A stretch of DNA of 64,000 nt from Syngnathus acus (Eukaryota; Chordata; Actinopteri; Syngnathiformes; Syngnathidae), in the NCBI RefSeq assembly GCF_901709675.1, contig NC_051097.1:1779539-1843538 (forward strand), read 5' to 3'. Within the stretch, counting starts at the first letter, position 1. The number at the start of each line of letters is the position of its first letter. This document shows positions 59,979 through 64,000 of the stretch, one piece after another. The position numbers were made by a program, and so were the translations under genes. Under the pieces are notes generated by a model. The model made no database searches. It was not told where the DNA came from and saw only the letters and a list, made by a program, of their open reading frames with translations.

Positions 59979-60929
59979 TAATAATAAGAAATAGTATTAA
60001 TGAATGTAAAGTCACATTATCTGCTGCTTTAATATATGTCTTCCAAATGTACTTCTACTCTTATTTAATTTGATTTACACAAAATGGGGAAATTCTATTG
60101 AGTCAAATTAGAATACAGTTGTTTTAAAGAGCAGCTCATCAGAGTCTTACAGTTTTAGATCCATGGTTGGCAAGACATGAATAGAAGTAGTCCCACTAGA
60201 TTAACTGATTACAAAACAGTAGAACACAAAAAGTGCAACTTTCATTTAAAGTGCTTTTTTAAAGCATATTTGTAATTCAAGCAACAGATTCCAGGGCAAT
60301 TTTCAAGAAATTCATGTTCTAGTCACTAGAAAATGAACACAAATCTTTGCATTAATTATTGGCAAAAGCATGTTTTACAACTTGCCTCGGAACCAAATTC
60401 ACTAATTTCAACTAATTTGTTAATGGAATAAGTAAATTGCAATCTGTACTTTTCTATGACATTGTGCTTAGAGTTTCACTTTCTATAGTTCCACTTGTAT
60501 GAAAATAAATAAATGTATCATATAATCCTTCACCAAAATGTTCTTCACACTCTTAAAAGACAGCACAACAAACACAACAAACCCATTCAACTGTGCTTAC
60601 ACCAATCGGGACTAACTGTAACAAATAACCCAACTTTTAAAGCTGTTCTTGACAACTGACTATATTATTGTTCCACCAGATCCGATTATTTCCTCGCTTC
60701 ACCGAACTGCAAGATACGAACGTCAAGAAAACGGAAGATGGCCTAGCTAGTCGGAATACTTTCTGCTCAGATACGTATCAGAGAACATCAAAATACACTG
60801 GACAAATGATTTGTTGAAATTTGTAAAAAATTGCTCAAACAAGTATTCTACACTTGACGATTTACTCCTATTTTTGCTAACGTTTCAAACTTGGCTAGGG
60901 TCTGTGTGAGTATAATTGCCGTTGTAATG

Positions 60930-61460
60930 GTGCTTACACACTTAAAACTGCTGCGTCTAAAGTAATCCAATTTGGGTAAAATGGCTAACCCAGCACTGAG
61001 TCCGAAAGGTGCCAAGCCATTGTTTCGTTATTCATTTTATTTGATTCAAGTGGTGATTTCATACAACATGTAGGATTAAAATTTTGACCCAAAGGGGTAA
61101 AAACTACCCATGCTGATGCATTCAAGCTACCAATTAATGGGATACCAATTTCCATTAAATAAATAAAATAAAATACATAAAAAAATGGACAGACCATTTT
61201 CTGTGTCATTTTAGTTTGTGCGAAACGATCCAGAAAGGTCAAATTGACCTTGTAACCAAATTGAATTGTAAGTCATCCATTTTTGACCCACATTTATTTA
61301 TCAAACTGTTTTAATAGCGTACCAACATTTTCAGAGCGGAAGACGCAACTTTCACCTATCAGGAGTCACCACAGCGAATCACTTGCATTACACTTTTAAA
61401 CTGCTGGGTCATAAAATCATAACTCAAATTGGGTGAAATAGATAATCCAATGCTGGGTCC
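60930..61460. mobile_element. Degenerate foldback elements with AACCCAGC motifs
   Basis: CCAATTTGGGTAAAATGG and TAACCCAGCACTG, then AACTCAAATTGGGTG and AATGCTGGGTCC, resemble a common fish MITE built on alternating CCCAGC and TTGGGTTA words. A further fragment lies near 63560-63600. Ends not defined. Confidence 0.4.
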
Positions 61461-61699
61461 AAAGAAGACAGAGCCTATGCTGGCTTTTTATACGCAACGC
61501 AGTGGGTTGAGGATTCATTTTGTCTTAATATATGCTTTGTTCTATGTATTACAACCTTTGATCAGTTAGTAAACTAAAGAATTACTGAAATACTGCTGAA
61601 AACGATTTACTGGTCCATATTAGCATATTGGAGGTTGAATCCAAATAAATAAATCAGAGTTAGGCCCACTGTCTTTAGTTATGACTTCCATGCAGCTCA

Positions 61700-61876
<177 letters not shown>

Positions 61877-62171
61877 CCAACAACATAGCCCCATTAAACA
61901 TAGAACTTTACATTTCGAAGGTATAAAGCCCCTACGGTAGCAGGAAATTGAGCCCTTTCTATGCTCTCACTTTGTTTATCCAACCAGTATGCACTCAATG
62001 AGTCTGATTTTACCTTCACTTGTGTTCTTATCATGTTCACACTATTGACCTGAGCTATCCTCTACGTAGCAACTTAATACAGAAATCAGAAGAGGGGGTG
62101 AAAAATCTATAGCACCATGTATTTTTGTTCATATTTCAAGTATTTTTAAATTGGATTTCATTTTTCTAAAC

Positions 62172-62450
62172 ATTCAGCTGAGACTGGAAGGTTGTGGGTT
62201 CAAACTCCGGCCGGGTCATACCAAAGACTATAAAAAATGGGACCCATTTCCTCCCTGCTTGGCACTCAGCATGAAGGAATGGAATTGGGGGGTTAGATCA
62301 CCAAATGATTCCCAAGCGCGGCACCGCTGCTGCTCACTGCTCCCCTCTCCCCCAGGGGATGGATCAAAATCACATGGGGATAGGTTAAATGCAGAGGACA
62401 AATTTCACCACACCCAGATGTGTGTGTGACGATCATTGGGACTTTAACTT
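62172..62450 (+). mobile_element. tRNA-derived SINE (same family as 27493)
   Basis: GGTTGTGGGTTCAAACTCCG holds a B-box-like motif. The body with CACCGCTGCTGCTCACTGC and the end GGGACTTTAACTTTAA match the reverse copy at 27493-27797. Confidence 0.75.
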
Positions 62451-64000
62451 TAAAAATATGAAATGAGGAAATTACCCTTCTGTAATTTTCTTCCTGTAAA
62501 TGTTGTAAAGTGTCAAAGTCTTGTTTGGGTATGTGGGAAATGAAATTTAATTGTCCTTCAGTTTTGAGAATCCAAAATAATTTTGAAGGCATTGTTGATT
62601 TGAAGACTAGTTGAGGAATCTGTCCAGGAAAATACAGAAAACATAAAATGTATGTAATTCAAACCTTCTAATGATTTGGTCCATTTGTAATATTTTTATA
62701 TTTATCTAATTTCTCAAGGACTACTGGTCCTTGTGGCTTCTAAACTGGAGATTAGATGATCATCGTATCGTAAAGTACTTCACAAAAGTAGCACATAATA
62801 AAATCAGAAAAGGTGCAACTCTGAAACATAGATACACAGAAACATGGCATTTTTGTTCATTTTGATTTTTGTGTGACAATTGTACGTGCTGCAGCAAAAA
62901 AAAGGTTTGAAAAAGTGATAAAGAAATTATTTTGTGTAACGTGTTCCCTACCACTGCAAAGCCAGTTAGCGCTGCCTCTTAGCAAAATGATTGTCTGTAA
63001 TAAAATAATGTAAGCATGACATTTTTGTTTTTGATAAATCAGACAGAATGTGAAAAGAAATAATACTCCTGTATTATATACAAAGGTTCATGATAATTGG
63101 ACATTTTTAGGAATTACCCACAGATGAACCGAGTACTATAGAATGCAACAAGATGAAGATCCCTAGCCTAGGCAACAGAATCATTTTACTCATTGTAGTT
63201 GCAGCCGCTAGCTTTGTTTGTCGGATACAAAATATGCTGCAACTTTCATCTACAGTAAACAAATCCCCAAAGCTCAACATTCATCAATTTTAAATTGCAA
63301 TGATTTGACTGTATTCACTTGATCATGAAGAAAGAAAAAAAAAAAACGTTAAACTATTTTAGTCTTGTTGATGTTAAAATATTCTAATGGTACGGGATAA
63401 GATTTCTTTGATGGCTTACTGTGTATCCCTTGTTCACTCCCTTAAAGCTGCAGGGTTAAAAATTGGACTGATCCAAGAAGTTGAGTCCCAAACTTTCAGT
63501 TGTTTTGCAAAAACAAGAACCAAATTTTGTCGGGTTGTTTTGTGCAAAACAACTTTGCCACTTTTTAACCCAAATTGGGTTACTTTTAACTCAGCATTAT
63601 TAAGGGTGCGTGGTAAAAAACATCTTTGTGAAAAGACTTCTAAATAATATCAAGTATAACATAATTAGCTACACTGGGGGTAAAATATAAGTTAGACCAA
63701 TCATAGTTTTATAGTTACAGTGTTCTGATTCATTCAGATAAACATATTTGAGAGAGATACAGTAAATCTCAAAGTGCTTATGTTTGATTGCAGGATACAT
63801 TTTTACGTACCGCACCAGTTAGTAAGCTGTCTCTCGCCCGAATGCTGACTATTACCATGTGGCAAAAAGAAGTGAGGGGCTATGTTTTTATGTCAATCAA
63901 CACCTAAGGTCTTGATTGAGAGATTGTCAGCTCCTAGGTAATGAGGTAAGCAGTTAGTGTGAAAAATGCTACATTTTCTAAACTGCAGGAAAGAAATGTG
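62451..64000. other. No gene recognised
   Basis: AT-rich sequence with no convincing exon or mobile element beyond a short CCCAAATTGGGTTAC fragment near 63570. An 86-codon plus-strand frame at 63387 has no recognisable domain and I do not call it. Confidence 0.4.

Noticed and set aside
63387-63647. 86-codon plus-strand frame
   Set aside because: No domain or splice context, and it overlaps a degenerate MITE fragment.

Overview
This window is nuclear DNA of a teleost fish. It has split genes with GT-AG introns, vertebrate orthologues, and a dense load of fish-type transposable elements: L2 and Rex3/RTE LINEs, Tc1/mariner elements, hAT elements, tRNA-derived SINEs and a gypsy-type LTR. Gene density is low and all recognisable host coding sequence is on the minus strand.

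Two host genes are clear. (1) slc38a9, the lysosomal arginine sensor/transporter of the mTORC1 pathway, runs on the minus strand from a start codon at 55492 to a stop at 6253. I resolved 14 coding exons by hand. All have GT/AG ends, compatible phases and no stops, and join into 1680 nt (559 codons plus stop), against 561 residues in human SLC38A9. Exons 2-14 lie within 10.5 kb (6253-16685); coding exon 1 is 38.7 kb upstream. (2) At 3042-3747 is the N-terminal coding exon of a type III (cysteine-rich-domain) neuregulin, best called nrg2-like, with a probable 5' UTR exon at about 4083-4390. Its EGF domain and tail lie beyond the left edge. Linkage to slc38a9 (human SLC38A9 and NRG2 are both on chromosome 5q) favours NRG2 over NRG1.

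Layout: 1-2.3 kb, a GC-rich minisatellite and a gypsy-type LTR. 3-4.4 kb, neuregulin first exons. 5.7-16.7 kb, slc38a9 3' end and exons 14-2, with a 2.1 kb TA-flanked element inserted 23 nt before the exon 8 acceptor. 16.7-55.4 kb, the giant slc38a9 intron, made mostly of nested transposons: Tc1 with LINE (17.1-20.4), Tc1 holding hAT and another Tc1 that holds an L2 LINE (20.7-26.1), a mariner-like element apparently split by 8 kb of later insertions (27.3-35.4) including a nearly intact L2 LINE with an altered catalytic residue, a LINE cut by four hAT insertions (38.6-46.5), and hAT-in-hAT and MITE-in-hAT nests (48.7-54.7). 55.4-56.4 kb, slc38a9 first coding exon and putative 5' UTR exon. 57-64 kb, a transposon-poor stretch resembling a long minus-strand 3' UTR, a possible unrecognised terminal exon at 58.8 kb, then a MITE, microsatellites and a SINE.

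I found no new molecular system. The most interesting features are the transposon edge that probably supplies a branch point to slc38a9, the precise nesting order readable from target-site duplications, a 265/269-bp higher-order tandem array inside a MITE, and several TA-flanked families sharing CCGTA-type termini.
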